From: Nemertoderma westbladi
Lineage: Eukaryota; Xenacoelomorpha; Nemertodermatida; Nemertodermatidae
DNA length: 58,501 nt
NCBI GenBank assembly: GCA_032718475.1
Contig: JAUCBJ010006943.1
Span: forward strand, 1 to 58,501
Reading direction: 5' to 3'
Shown here: positions 1-9,958 of the stretch, piece after piece
Layout: each line of letters starts with the position of its first letter
How positions within the stretch are numbered: position 1 is the first letter of the stretch
Made by a program: the position numbers and the translations under genes
The notes under the pieces: generated by a model
Seen by the model: the letters and a program-made list of their open reading frames with translations, nothing else
The model's database searches: none
Told to the model about the DNA's origin: nothing

Positions 1-520
1 ATGGATCTAATAAGATCCATATCTCTCCGTCGGATGTCAAATTGGCTATAGGTCAGCTGAAATGTGGTAAGAATTGTGGTCCTGATATAATATTACACCA
101 GAATCATACATACGTGCTTGTGATAGTTTAGCTATTTATTTAACTCTTATTTTTCATAGTTTCTTAAGCCACGACTACTTACTTAAGTTGTTTACATCAG
201 CGTGTATCACACCAGTTGTTAAGGATAAAAACAGTAGCTTAAATGATGATTGTAATTATCGGCCAATATCCAATAACGAAATCGAATATCTGTACAATGA
301 TTTTTGAGTTGTGTTTCTTAGAATACAAAACAATTGTGCAAGGTTGACTAATAATCAATTTGGTTTTCTGAAGAATTTAGGAATGGAAGCTTGTATTTTT
401 ACTTTAAAGCAAACTGTTAAATTTTTTATTAGTAGGGATACTCCGGTCTATGCTGCATTCTTAGATGCTTCTAAAGCTTTCGATCGTGTCAATCATTGTA
501 ATTTTTCCTTAAACTATTAG
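1..520 (+). pseudogene. Non-LTR retrotransposon reverse transcriptase fragment, decayed
   Basis: Translation of the first 100 bases gives SPSDVKLAIGQLKCGKNCGPD, the segment that opens the RT domain of LINE-type elements. After several stops and frame changes, 311-520 reads QFGF...PVYAAFLDASKAFDRVNH, which is RT motif 3/A with the catalytic-Asp segment (LDASKAFD). The YADD box and thumb are absent. No ATG precedes the last open part; the frame opens with GTG. Product if intact: RNA-directed DNA polymerase for target-primed reverse transcription. It resembles the family whose 3' half occurs at 20281, 24362 and 29180, but no overlap proves this. It is cut by the window edge. Confidence 0.75.
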
Positions 521-1226
521 CTATTAATGTACCCATTTGTATAGTTCGTATTTTATCAGTTTGGTATAGGGATAGGTCTAATTAAGGACAATACTGTTGT
601 ATTGAGGACAACAGTCAAAAAGACCTACCAACAGTCAGAAAAACTCACCAACAGTCAAGGGCTTCAAAAAATTCCGATAATCTAAAGGGGGTTCCTTAAG
701 TTCGAAATAATCAAAATCATATCAGCTGATATCCGTAACTAAGGAAATTACGTCATTCTGTACTGTACCATACAGCAGTAGGCCTACCGAACCGATACAG
801 GTGTTATCACAGTACTGGTAGGTTATAATTACCAGTATGGAATCCGGGAATGGAAAGGACGACGTTGGTCTAGTTTAGTTTGTGGTACAGACACAAGTCA
901 AAACACTTTAGGGATTAAATTGCGACAGACTGGGTGCATGTAAAGAGCGGACTGCGGACTACGGACTGCGGATTGTCAATTAAAAGCCAAAATATGCGTG
1001 GTCGATTTGAATTTATAGCATTATAATGTAAGAATCCGCTCTTTGTTGTCTGGACAAAGGGCGGAATGAAGCCAGAAAATTGTAACCTGATTGGCTCAAT
1101 CATTTGCATAGGCCCAAAGGGAACTTTCCTGATTCCTCTTATTGGCTTAAATGTTTTCATTGTGACACATACTGACATAGAGATGGCAGGATACAGGATG
1201 GAAACACAAACAATATTCCAACATTA
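521..1226. other. Non-coding, nothing recognised
   Basis: AT-rich DNA with short open frames on both strands that match no family I know. No tRNA, tandem array or inverted repeat is visible. Confidence 0.5.
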
Positions 1227-1469
1227 CTACAGTTTAAAAATATCATTAATCTCATCTATATTTTCTCTGGGAGAAGGGACAGAATTAAATATATAACTGT
1301 ATTTATTTTTAAACATATTATTAGAAATGGAATCTGGAACATTGACCGATCCAATGGTCGATTTGGGAGCACATCGCTTATTGGTACGCCTTTTAACTTT
1401 ATCCCAAAAATCTTTATTTACTTTAATAAAAGAGTTTACCAGACAATATGTGTTGTGGCGGCCAGACAT
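1227..1469 (-). pseudogene. Non-LTR element fragment between endonuclease and RT
   Basis: The open minus frame contains FWDKVKRRTNKR... then SISNNMFKNKYSYIFNSVPS. This pattern (Phe-Trp, basic stretch, then an F..F..LFNSV-type motif) is typical of the linker between endonuclease and RT in Jockey/CR1-type ORF2 proteins. It is out of context: the neighbouring RT fragment at 1-520 is on the other strand. It was probably part of the same element family, inverted by rearrangement. The assignment rests on family resemblance only. Confidence 0.45.
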
Positions 1470-1689
1470 TCACACTCGGCTGCTTGATAGGGATGTTACA
1501 GTATTTATTACAACTTGCCTGCCACTTAGTTCACGTTTAATAGTTTGTAATTATATACCATGTTGTCATCTCCATTGCAAGTAATAACATAAGAATTAGA
1601 AGGACTAATTAATTATTCTTTACCAGTATAATTTAATAGGCAAAATCAAGTAGGTTTAGAATGCAGAAATATTACCACATGCGCTGCGC

Positions 1690-2921
1690 AATAAGTCTAC
1701 GGAAAGCTAAAAGAAATGACTCAGTATCCATTGAGTACACCATCTCAAGGTGAATGAATACTCCTAGTAGTCAAACATTTAGCCAAGATAACCCATCTAT
1801 TCAAAGTTCGATGTAGGTACTTGACATAAAGAGGGCCAAAAAAATCCAACCCCAAATTCACAAATTCACAAAGGGAAAGGTAGTTGGTCCTAAACAGGTT
1901 TGGGGAAGCGCAGCCATCATGGTTGGAGAGGGCTTGGCCCTACATTTCTTACAATAACCACATCTATAGATGATTTTCTCCTTAATTTTGGAATCCAGAA
2001 AAGCTGTCGCAGTTCATTTAATGTTTGACTTTCACCTTGGTGAAAGACACATGAGTGAATGTCAGTAACAATGAGTTGTGTAAAGTATGCCTCATTTGGT
2101 AAAATAATAGGGTGACGGGAGGTAATTAGTAAGTATGCCTTCCGTATCCAACCTCCAACCAACAATACTCCAGCTTCACTTAATATAGGATGTAAACATA
2201 ACAAAGAGCTGTTTGTGTCCAATGGATTGTTATTCGGAAGAGCTTTAATATCCGATGAATAATAGTACCTTTGGACAACCTTAATGAGGAAGTATAACGA
2301 TAGCCTGAGCTCAGATACAGATAAGAATGATATAAACTTATCCTTCCTACAGCAATTCTCAAGGAATCGTCGAACCCAGGCAGTCATACGTTGGAATTTC
2401 CATAATTTTTAGTATTTGGATATTTTGTCCATAAATAAATTAATATTACCAACATCTTTCACAACTGTAAATACATTCTTCACTTCATACACCTTATCCG
2501 TAGGGTCAGGTTCTTTAATTACAATATCTGAGTTTGGCCACTCATTCTCAGAAAGACGAAGGAAGTGAGTGCTCAGAAACCAAATATGCTGATTGTCAAT
2601 CTGTGATGGCAAAAGACCACAACTACAGTGATCTGCAGGGTTGTCTGAAGTAGAAACATGCAACCATTGCTGTAGTGTAGTAGTTTCTAAAATCTCCCCC
2701 ACTCTATATGCAACAAAGGTCTGAAAGCAACATATTTTGGATTTGATCCACCGTAGGGCAGTAGTGAAATCACTCCAAAAGAAACACCTTCCAATAACTA
2801 ACCTCAGTTGTAACTTCACAAACTCAGCAAGCCGTGATCCAATGACTGCCCCTTGAAGCTCCTTCCAAGGAACACTCAAGAAGCATACAGGCGCTACCAT
2901 TGCGTTGAAGTCAACAAACAA
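1690..2921 (-). pseudogene. BEL/Pao retrotransposon pol remnant (RNase H to integrase)
   Basis: Three minus-strand stretches, in pol order, belong to a BEL/Pao polyprotein. 2409-2921 carries the Pao RNase H-like region: ELQGAVIGSRLAEFVK, FWSDFTTALRWI, and W..HVSTSDNPADHCSCG. 1917-2387 carries the integrase zinc-binding region: PILSEAGVLLVGGWIRKA, HPIILPNEAYFTQLI, HSCVFHQGESQTLNELRQLFWIPK. At about 1865 down to 1790 the integrase core opens with GLDFFGPLYVKYL, then decays into stops near 1745. RT, protease and gag are absent and no LTR flanks the piece, so this is a dead internal fragment. It is a different copy from the element at 6529-14262, which lacks exactly these domains. Confidence 0.85.
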
Positions 2922-3026
2922 ACAAACAAACTATCTATTATATATTTACATACTGTATGATTAACATAATAATAATTAACATAACATATTGTTATAACTG
3001 TATAACTTATGAGTAATTATATTTAG

Positions 3027-4071
3027 GATATGAAGATGAGGAGAGTGATGATATTGAAAGTGGAAGTGATAGTGATGATGATTACCAGTTGGGGTCCGAC
3101 TATATTCAGAATTCGGATTGTGACATCAGTGATGACGAGGCCCTACATGAGATTGAACGACCTGGACGAGTTGAACTACCGGAAAATATCGAACTACCGG
3201 AACTCGTTGAAATACCAGAACTCGTTGAAGTACCAGAACTCGTTGAAATACCAGAACTCATTGAAATACCAGAACTCGTTGAAGTACCAGAACTCGTTGA
3301 AGTACCAGAACTCGTTGAAGTACCAAAATGAAGTCATCCAAAACGAAGTTTACATCTACTTTCCGAAGAATATCGCCATTCAAAAGGCAAGCGTGCTGTC
3401 TGTTCCCTAGATAGCGCCTTGAACATTGACAATTATAAACCATTAATAATACAGGAGGACGATTTAGAGATAATGTTGCATTTAGACAAAGATGCAAAAA
3501 TAACTTGTAGTGGTAAACAACCACCCGTTTCAGGCCGTCGTTCTCAGGCCGATGTAATTAAAGGAACTCCGTTAGCTGTGGTTACAAAGGAGGGTAAGGC
3601 TGCCAAGGATATAGTTAGTGCCTTTGAGTTATTTATTTCACCAAACATCCTCAATCATATCGTTCAATGCACCAACAAGAGGATTGAATATATAGACCAA
3701 GTATTTCCATTGACCAATATACAGAAATACCATAGTGGTAGTATTCGCAGGAACATTGATGTTATGGAATTAAAAGCCTTCATTGGATTACTGTATTTCC
3801 GAGGATTGCTGGGTGTAAACCTACATGACGTAAGTTTATTATTCAAGGACGGTGTAGGCCACCCTGTTTTTGGAGCCACAATGGCGAGAAATAGATTCTC
3901 GTTTATTCATTCTATCATATGTTTTGATAATGATGATACACAGGGAGAGATATGGCAATACGACCGGTTTGCAGCATATCGTCCAGTCCATGAACTGTTC
4001 AATGATAATTGCGTAAAGCATGTCAACCCATCCGAGTACTTGTCCTTTGATGAAACGTTGTATCCAATGAG
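3027..4071 (+). pseudogene. piggyBac transposase, exon 1 (N-terminal part and start of DDE core)
   Basis: A candidate acceptor (tatatttag) precedes 3027. The first part is acidic (EDEESDDIESGSDSDDD), as usual for piggyBac N-termini, then runs into a PELVEV repeat ending in a stop near 3330. The frame changes and from 3419 stays open to 4071: FELFISPNILNHIV, RRNIDVMELKAFIGLLYFRGLLG, WQYDRFAAYRPVHELFNDNC and SPSEYLSFDETLYPMR-like text (residues PSEYLSFDETLYPMR). The Asp of SFDE is the first catalytic residue. The exon ends ATGAG|gtaagt at 4071/4072, a strong donor in phase 2. The frame break near 3330 may be a mutation or an unrecognised small intron. Confidence 0.85.
3172..3331 (+). repeat. 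18-bp coding tandem repeat (PELVEV)
   Basis: About nine copies of an 18-bp unit (consensus ccagaactcgttgaagta) encode Pro-Glu-Leu-Val-Glu-Val/Ile in the acidic N-terminal region of the piggyBac transposase. The unit is a multiple of three, so all frames stay open. Units differ by single bases, consistent with slippage expansion. Confidence 0.9.
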
Positions 4072-4211
4072 GTAAGTTATATTATGTGTATATACTGAAT
4101 CAATGATTATACAAAATATTCAACGGGGGTGTGTTTTGGTTGGAATTCCTTCCAACCCGCAGATAAATCCGTAAACCGCGGGGTGGAGAAGGAGGAGGGC
4201 GGGGGGGGGGG

Positions 4212-4252
4212 GGGGTCATTCCTTATACAAAGTTAATCGAATTGTATTAATA
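4212..4252 (+). repeat. Target-site duplication of LINE, left copy
   Basis: This 41-bp stretch (ggggtcattccttatacaaa...) matches 6077-6117 with one mismatch (a versus t). The two copies bracket the non-LTR element exactly, which marks them as its target-site duplication. It is unusually long. Confidence 0.9.
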
Positions 4253-6076
4253 TGATGCTGACGACAGCAGGCAATCATCCCAGGCATGGAAATCGATCAA
4301 TCTGCTTACTGGGCGGAAAAACCAACCAACCACCAAGGTTAAGGCTGAATCACCAGCCGATCGCCTCAATGGTTGGAAAGCCCACTTTGAAAAGCTCCTC
4401 AATAATGACAGGGTATTGCCTGATAACTTTATAGAAGTAAAAGTGTCTGAGTCTGTACTCCCAGATATTCCCATTGGCGATATCTCCTTTGCAGAAGTGA
4501 AGGCTGCTGCAAAGAGCATTAAGACCAATCGTGCCAGTGGAGTAGATGGTGTTCCCCCTGAGGTCTTTAAAATACCTGAGTGTTTAAAGCTCATCTATCC
4601 CATCATAGTAGACATGTACCGTACAACAAGAGTCCCACAAGAAATGAAAACAAATAAGTTGGTGCCAGTTCCCAAGAAGGGCAACCTAACACTCTATGGT
4701 TCTTTTCGGGGAATCTCATTGATCTCGATTGCTGCAAAACTATACAATAGAATTCTATTAAATCGCATCAGGGATCCCATTGAGAGACAGCTACGTGGAA
4801 ATCAGAATGGGTTCCGTAAAGGTCGTGGGACCATGGAGCCCATTTTGGCACTTAGAAGGATAATTGAAGAGTTATCAAAAAAGAAAGACAGGCATCTGGC
4901 TGTTATCTTTGTTGACTTCTTCAAGGCCTTTGATTCAGTCTCTCGCTCACGTATGTTCAGCATACTTTCATTATATGGGATTCCTGATGAAATTATTGCA
5001 GCAATCAGATCTGTATACGATGGTTAGACAACATTCGCGTCTACTGTTGACGGTGACACAGAACCATTTGAAGTGTTATGGGGCGTCCTCCAATGAGACA
5101 CACTTGAACCATTCTTGTTCATTATTGTGGTTGACTATGTTCTACGCATGTCCTTAGATCATCATAATGATGATGGGGTGATGATAACTCCACCTACTGG
5201 CTCCAGAAGTCGAGGAAATCCTGCCAAGTACCTAACTGATCTAGACTTTGCTGATGACTTAGGAGTACTCTCAGAATCATTAGAGGGAGCCCAACGGCTC
5301 CTCAGCTCATTAGAACATGCTGCTTCTAGTGTTGGTCTTTTTATTAACTCCAGAAAGACCAAAATTCTGACAGTTAACTTTGAAAGTCCTCAGCAAGTCT
5401 CTGATCGGATGAGCATAAGCTCAAAGGATGGTATGCTTGAGCATGTGGACGACTTCTGTTACCTGGGATCATGGATCCGGAAGTCAGGTGAGGACCTTCG
5501 AATACGTAAGGGAAAGGCATGGGCAGCCTTGAATAGGCTTTCCAGGATTTGGAAGTCACCTAGAATTAATCGGAAACTTAAGGTCCGATTATTTAGAGCA
5601 GCAGTAGTTCCAGTACTCCTCTACGGGAGTCCATGCTGGGCTCTAACTGCTGAGGACACCAAATCTCTGGATGGCACATTCACAAGAATGCTACGCCGGG
5701 TACATTGGGTCAAGTACAATGCACACATCTCCAACCAGACACTATATAACATTGGAGGTGTCTCATTGGTTCCCCCAAGCTTGACACTAGAACAAAATCG
5801 CCTCCGCTTTGCAGGACATTGCTTTCGCCGTGAGGACCAGCCAGTGCATAATCTTGTACTTTGGCAGCCTCATGGAGTGAATAAGCATGGTGGACAGCCC
5901 ATGACTTTCTTGAGACGCATCTTAAAGGACACTGGCCTTAAAGATGCGGATGATCTAGCAAATGTCATGGGTGATAGGGAGTTGTGGCGGTGCAATTTTG
6001 TTGACAAGCCGGCACAGCATTCTTAAAAATGCAGCTGCAATGCAGCATGCCGATCCTAGTAGTAGTAGTAGTAGTA
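4253..6076 (+). mobile_element. 5'-truncated non-LTR retrotransposon with (TAG)n tail
   Basis: The element enters within the segment upstream of RT and keeps RT and the C-terminal region, ending in a short (TAG)n tail at about 6056-6076. It is bracketed by 41-bp direct repeats and lies in the same orientation as the host transposase, inside its intron. Related copies in this window: 35769-38965 (minus, with endonuclease), 39705-39895 and 42154-42497 (3' ends only); all share the 3' end (gcagcatgccgatcc, then TAG repeats). Confidence 0.9.
4416..6026 (+). pseudogene. Non-LTR retrotransposon ORF2, RT and C-terminal domain, one region broken
   Basis: Residues in order: DISFAEVKAAAKSIKTNRASGVDGVPPEV (RT motif 0/1), NLTLYGSFRGISLI with KLYNRILLNRI (motif 2), QNGFRKGRGTMEP (motif 2a/3), VIFVDFFKAFDSVSR (motif A, catalytic Asp), then a stop at 5025 and another near 5095 with a frame change, and from 5115 TDLDFADDLGVLS (motif C, FADD box) and GLFINSRKTK. 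The C-terminal part has RKLKVRLFRAAVVPVLLYGSPCWAL and the end GQPMTFLRRILKDTGL. Endonuclease is missing by 5' truncation. The frame break between motifs A and C makes it inactive. The C-terminus resembles RTE/L1-like elements of invertebrates; I leave the clade open. Confidence 0.85.
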
Positions 6077-6117
6077 GGGGTCATTCCTTATTCAAAGTTA
6101 ATCGAATTGTATTAATA
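6077..6117 (+). repeat. Target-site duplication of LINE, right copy
   Basis: Right partner of 4212-4252, one mismatch. It follows directly on the (TAG)n tail. Confidence 0.9.
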
Positions 6118-6486
6118 ATATCACATACCGTAAACATTGCAGTTATTCTTGTTATAAATTTATTTAATTTAAATTGTTAAGGACAGGATCAGGTTCAGGT
6201 TACAGTAACAGTATTTTCTAACAAAACAATAAGCGAAAAGTTCTTTCACTTGCCTCAATATCCGCTACTTATAGCTATAATCAGCACAATTTATTGCAAG
6301 CTAACGCGAGGCAATACTGTATCCAACCATGCCTAGCAAGTAGGCTGGGTGTGTGTGTGTACCCACTAACAATGTAACCGAGTGTGAGTATATTAATAAG
6401 TATATAAAGTAGTTAAACCTCTTTATTTCTTTTCAATTTCAATTATTTGTGTTTCATTATTACACTTATTCACAAAATGTTTTAGG

Positions 6487-6528
6487 CATGCTATATCATC
6501 TTTAAAGACATATATAAAGACGAAACCT
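6487..6528 (+). pseudogene. piggyBac transposase, exon 2, part before LTR insertion
   Basis: Begins after acceptor ag at 6485-6486 and reads HAISSLKTYIKTK in the phase set by exon 1. It stops at the AAACC target duplication (6524-6528) of the BEL/Pao element. The frame resumes at 14268 with PARYGI. Together these give the KPAKYG-type motif that follows the first catalytic Asp in piggyBac transposases. Confidence 0.8.
6524..6528. repeat. 5-bp target-site duplication (AAACC), left
   Basis: AAACC directly precedes the left LTR (TGTTAC...) and recurs at 14263-14267 after the right LTR (...CTTACA). Five base pairs is within the usual BEL/Pao range. Confidence 0.9.
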
Positions 6529-7176
6529 GTTACAGGATCAGAGATCCCGACCGGGTTGGTTGTTTTGTACGCGTCACCGCAGGCTGGGATGGTGTCACTG
6601 ATAGCTTGGCCGAGGCCGTTGGAGAAAAGCGTTCAGAGTTAATGTTGTTCCTTGGCGTTGTAATATAATAATAATAGCACAGTTAATACGATGGCGGATG
6701 ACAATATTGCTTCATACCGGTAATAGATTGATATACAGCCGATGTTGACTGACGGTAAAACAATATTACCGGTCTGCACTGAAACTGGGTAACTAACTAA
6801 ACTGAATCACAAACCGGTAGCAGGAGATAATATATGATTGATATACCAATATTACTTCACTCCTACTGCTACCTTGGCCTGTTACCTAATGGATGCTCTC
6901 CTTTGCCCTTATTGGCTAATACCCTACTTGTCGCCCTTTCACTCTCTGGGAGTGTTTCCCCTCTGCTGCTAGCCTCTGCTAGCTGTGTCCCCTCCGAGGT
7001 GGTTTGACCTCTAACCTTCCTTTGTGTGTGGCTTCGGGGCTTGTGTTGCCCCCCTCCCCCAAATGTTGGTTGTGATACGAGATTAATATTGCTAATCTCG
7101 TATCTCCAACATATTGCTGAAAATGCCACCATCCCATTTTCTGGTGGGTAATGAGGCGGAATTGAATCCGCTTACA
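6529..7176 (-). repeat. LTR (3' LTR of the minus-strand element)
   Basis: 648 bp, starting TGTTAC and ending CTTACA as read on the plus strand; the right copy differs by roughly a dozen visible substitutions and small indels. It contains a perfect-looking hairpin (atacgagatta ... taatctcgtat, about 7076-7104) present in both LTRs. Ends match between copies and define TG...CA termini. Confidence 0.92.
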
Positions 7177-7213
7177 CTCCCCCCCATGCTATCTTCCCGG
7201 TGAGAAGATAGCA
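7177..7213 (-). promoter_or_regulatory. Polypurine tract and hairpin next to the 3' LTR
   Basis: On the minus strand GGGGGGGAG immediately precedes the 3' LTR (plus strand ctccccccc at 7177-7185), the expected position of the plus-strand primer. Next to it gctatcttc ... gaagatagc (7189-7213) forms a short hairpin. Confidence 0.65.
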
Positions 7214-7509
7214 TCATACTACAAGTGCGCTTCAATTCCGCTGGAACCCGATCTACTATCGGGTGTGGGGTGGAGTTCTTTTCTCGGAGTCGGCTTTCCA
7301 GGCCGCTCCCTCTGGGTATGATATTGCTACCCCTTCTTGGTGCAATCGCAACCTATGTTGCACCAAGACATCTGACGTCTCTGTTCGAGACAATTGTGGA
7401 CTCTTCACACAATTTTCAAAAACTCTCACTCCTAATCTTACTCTAACCTCTCTCTCCCTTACTCTTCCTCTCTCCCTGCTCGCTCCCCACACTTGAATCG
7501 CACTCCTCT

Positions 7510-7745
7510 CACTTCCTCACGCGCCAACACCTCCTCTCCATACTTCCCTCGTACTCTCTCACTCCCTCGGGACTTACCCCAGTCCATCGGCTTGTGGAAG
7601 ACAAGCCTCATGAGCTGGCCCCATCGCCACTGCTTCGCAATGTCCCATGCCCGCTCCGTGCTCCCCCCGGAACTTGCCCCAGTCCATCGGCTTGTGGCAG
7701 ACAAGGCCCATGAGCTGGCCCATCCCACTGCTTCACAATGTCCTG
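7510..7745. repeat. Two-copy direct repeat in the LTR element
   Basis: The segment ccccagtccatcggcttgtg...tgagctggccc...tgcttc.caatgtcc occurs twice, about 106 bp apart. It lies in the part of the element where pol would be expected. Long open frames across it are a product of biased composition, not evidence of coding. Confidence 0.75.
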
Positions 7746-7964
7746 TGTTCTCTACCACTCCCAAAGTGCCAGTTTTCCTTAGTCTTACCCCTGTCTGTGC
7801 TATTATCCTATCTACCTCGCTACTTACTTCTTACCCTTCTACTTACTATTAACTCTCTTACTACTAACTCTATTAACTCTACTAACGGTACTATGTACCC
7901 TAATACTGCTACTACCTACATAATCTACTACCTAATACCTACATACCACACCCTTCACTCTCTT

Positions 7965-8500
7965 ACTACGTGGCGCTTTCGGTGCCCACAACCTCTGCAC
8001 TACTTCTATGGTATACCTACATACCATACCCTCTACTCTCTTCCTACGTGGCGCTTTCGGTGCCCACAACCCCTCTGCTACTACTTCTCATGGTATATCT
8101 ACATACCACACTCCCTCTCTTTCTACGTGGCGCTTTCGGTGCCCACAACCTCTAACTCTCTCGGTACTATGTACCCTGCTACTCCGGTACTATGTACCCT
8201 GCTACTACTCGTGGTATGTCAATATACCACACTCCCTATCTTCTGCCTACTTCTAACTCTAACGGTACTATGTACCCTCCTACTCCCGTGGTATGTTTAT
8301 ATACCACACTCCCTAATTTCTGCCTACTTCTAACTCTAACGGTACTACGTACCCTCCTACTCCCGTGGTATGTTTATATACCACACTCCCTAATTTCTGC
8401 CTACTTCTAACTCTAACGGTACTATGTACCCTCCTACTCCCGTGGTATGTTTATATACCACACTCCCTAATTTCTGCCTACTTCTAACTCCTCCTCTTAC
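7965..8500. repeat. Tandem array of 77-80 bp units with internal hairpins
   Basis: Three units beginning acgtggcgctttcggtgccc start near 7969, 8046 and 8126. They grade into three units of exactly 77 bp starting ggtacta(t/c)gtacc at 8264, 8341 and 8418. Each unit contains short inverted repeats (ggtat...atacc, ggtac...gtacc). The array sits in the 3' non-coding part of the element. Confidence 0.88.
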
Positions 8501-8690
8501 TCTTACTAACTTCTACTAACTTTCTTACTACTACTTACTATCTAACTATCTACTAACTTTCTAACTTTCTAACTATCTCACTTACTTATTTTATTATTTT
8601 CTTATTATTATTATTTTATTTATTTATATTTTGTGTGGGAAGGGCGTCTCGCCCTCATTCCCACCCCCCTCAGTCCAACATATTGGACGA

Positions 8691-9107
8691 CTAAACTTCA
8701 AGGTGCCCACTTCTTCCAGCAGGCACTCTCCCACTGCCCCCTGTAGGTCCTCTTATGCTTCGCCACACTCTCCTTGCCACTTCCAACTCTCTAGGAATTG
8801 ATTCTCCCTCCTCCACCACCCTAAAATCGGGTCTTCCAGTCGCCTTCTTGATTTCCTCATGGTCCCCTGGCAGCAAAATGCCACCCTTCATCTTGTCGTC
8901 ACCTGGCGGTAGAATGAAAAGAAATCGAAAGAATAGATAGAACAGAATGGATAATACTAATCCTATCCCTTTCCACCCTGTCTTCTTATTTGACCTCCCC
9001 CTTTTCGGTATGCCTCTCAACCGGACCGGCGTCTCCTCCGGACACTTCTCCGGACATCTCGCCGTCCACTCTTCTCCATTCCTCATACCGATACTTGCCG
9101 GGAACAT
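8691..9107 (-). CDS. Small ORF with a transmembrane-like segment, downstream of protease
   Basis: 138 codons, overlapping the end of the protease ORF by 25 bp in the -1 frame. The N-terminal third is basic (RGIPKRGRSNKKTGWKG), followed by about 18 hydrophobic residues (IGLVLSILFYLFFRFLFIL) and a charged tail (PPGDDKMKGGILLPGD). It does not look like RT or integrase. It could be a remnant of a C-terminal pol or envelope-like region or a fortuitous frame. It is the first open frame after protease, so an expressed accessory protein is possible. Function not known. Confidence 0.35.
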   Translation of the reverse strand: MFPASIGMRNGEEWTARCPEKCPEETPVRLRGIPKRGRSNKKTGWKGIGLVLSILFYLFFRFLFILPPGDDKMKGGILLPGDHEEIKKATGRPDFRVVEEGESIPRELEVARRVWRSIRGPTGGSGRVPAGRSGHLEV

Positions 9108-9958
9108 CCTTGTTCCATCCCATCGTCTCTAAGTCTTCCGCGTCGAATCCATTCTCCTCCCGTCCACTCTCTTGCTGTTACTTCCCCTCCTAACTTATCT
9201 ACCGACGGTATTTCTCTGGAACTATCCTCTATCCTTTCACCACGCTCCACTATGCGTGGTTCCAGATCCATACCCAACTCCTGGTATCCTTCCCCAGGCC
9301 GCTTCTCACATGGGACCTCCCCATTGCCCGTCTCTGGTTTCTCCTCTACGTCCTTAACGGTGCCTGATAGCATGCACCCTGATGTCTCCGACACCCTGAA
9401 TGGAATCTTGGTTTTAATTGGGCCGCTAAGCGTCCATCCGAACGGCGTGAGAATCGCCGTCGGATCCCGCTGCTTATTCTCTCCGAATATGGTCCTTACT
9501 CTCTCGTGGGCCGTCGGACAATCCATTCCGACTATGATGGATACCTTCGAGACGTCCACTTTCGGTATTGAGAAATCGATATCGTCCAGGAACCGGTATT
9601 GCTCGACCTCGATCTCAGTTGGTCGCCTGGCATTTATATTGATCGATTCTATTATCTGAATGGGGTCGATGGTCGCCCCATAGTCACATCCAGGTGCTAT
9701 TGCTGATATCTTGCACCGTCCCGTCCTCATCTCCAGGACCTCATCCTTACTCGAGATAGTAGTTACCGCCATCCTACTCGGCCTCGTCTGTAACCCTATC
9801 TCCTCGGCCACCAAATTCTCCACCAGCGTGAAGGCTGCTCCGCTGTCGACCAGCATCAATGTTGTGACTGATCGGCCGCCCTTTCCTGTTATCCTCACTG
9901 GTACTACCCCGAGTAGTACTTTCCTCTTTCTTCTTGCTCCCGTCGTGCTCGTAGCCAT
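9083..9958 (-). CDS. BEL/Pao aspartic protease (DUF1758-like)
   Basis: Contains the catalytic motif LMLVDSGAAFTLVENLVAEEIGL (active Asp in DSG) about 35 residues from the first Met, then SIIVGMDCPTAH and PTAILTPFGWTLSGP, which are hallmarks of the retropepsin-like protease of BEL/Pao elements. The flap and C-terminal extension become Glu/Arg-rich and end at a stop, where RT would normally follow in the same polyprotein. The frame is -1 relative to gag and is open from a stop near 10013, so the two overlap by about 110 bp; a -1 frameshift could give a gag-protease fusion, though I see no canonical slippery heptamer. The role would be polyprotein cleavage in retroelement particles. Confidence 0.85.
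   Translation of the reverse strand: MATSTTGARRKRKVLLGVVPVRITGKGGRSVTTLMLVDSGAAFTLVENLVAEEIGLQTRPSRMAVTTISSKDEVLEMRTGRCKISAIAPGCDYGATIDPIQIIESININARRPTEIEVEQYRFLDDIDFSIPKVDVSKVSIIVGMDCPTAHERVRTIFGENKQRDPTAILTPFGWTLSGPIKTKIPFRVSETSGCMLSGTVKDVEEKPETGNGEVPCEKRPGEGYQELGMDLEPRIVERGERIEDSSREIPSVDKLGGEVTAREWTGGEWIRRGRLRDDGMEQGCSRQVSV

Larger units (their letters stand above)
4072..6486 (+). other. Intron 1 of the piggyBac transposase, enlarged by a LINE
   Basis: The donor gtaagt at 4072 and acceptor tttttag-like tgttttag at 6479-6486 join codons as ATG AG|G CAT, giving the continuous text LYPMR-HAISSLKTYIK expected at this place in piggyBac. A 15-G run lies at 4201-4215. Outside the inserted LINE (4253-6076) and its target duplications the intron is AT-rich with nothing recognised, including 6118-6486. 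Confidence 0.8.

Noticed and set aside
915-1584. Plus-strand open frames of 76-87 codons
   Set aside because: No motif; the opposite strand at 1227-1469 has the better LINE resemblance.
3258-3524. Minus-strand frame rich in VLVLQR repeats
   Set aside because: Antisense of the PELVEV repeat in the piggyBac N-terminus.
7493-8410. Several plus-strand open frames of 60-228 codons in the left part of the LTR element
   Set aside because: They follow from C/T-rich repeats and run opposite to gag and protease; no domain is visible.
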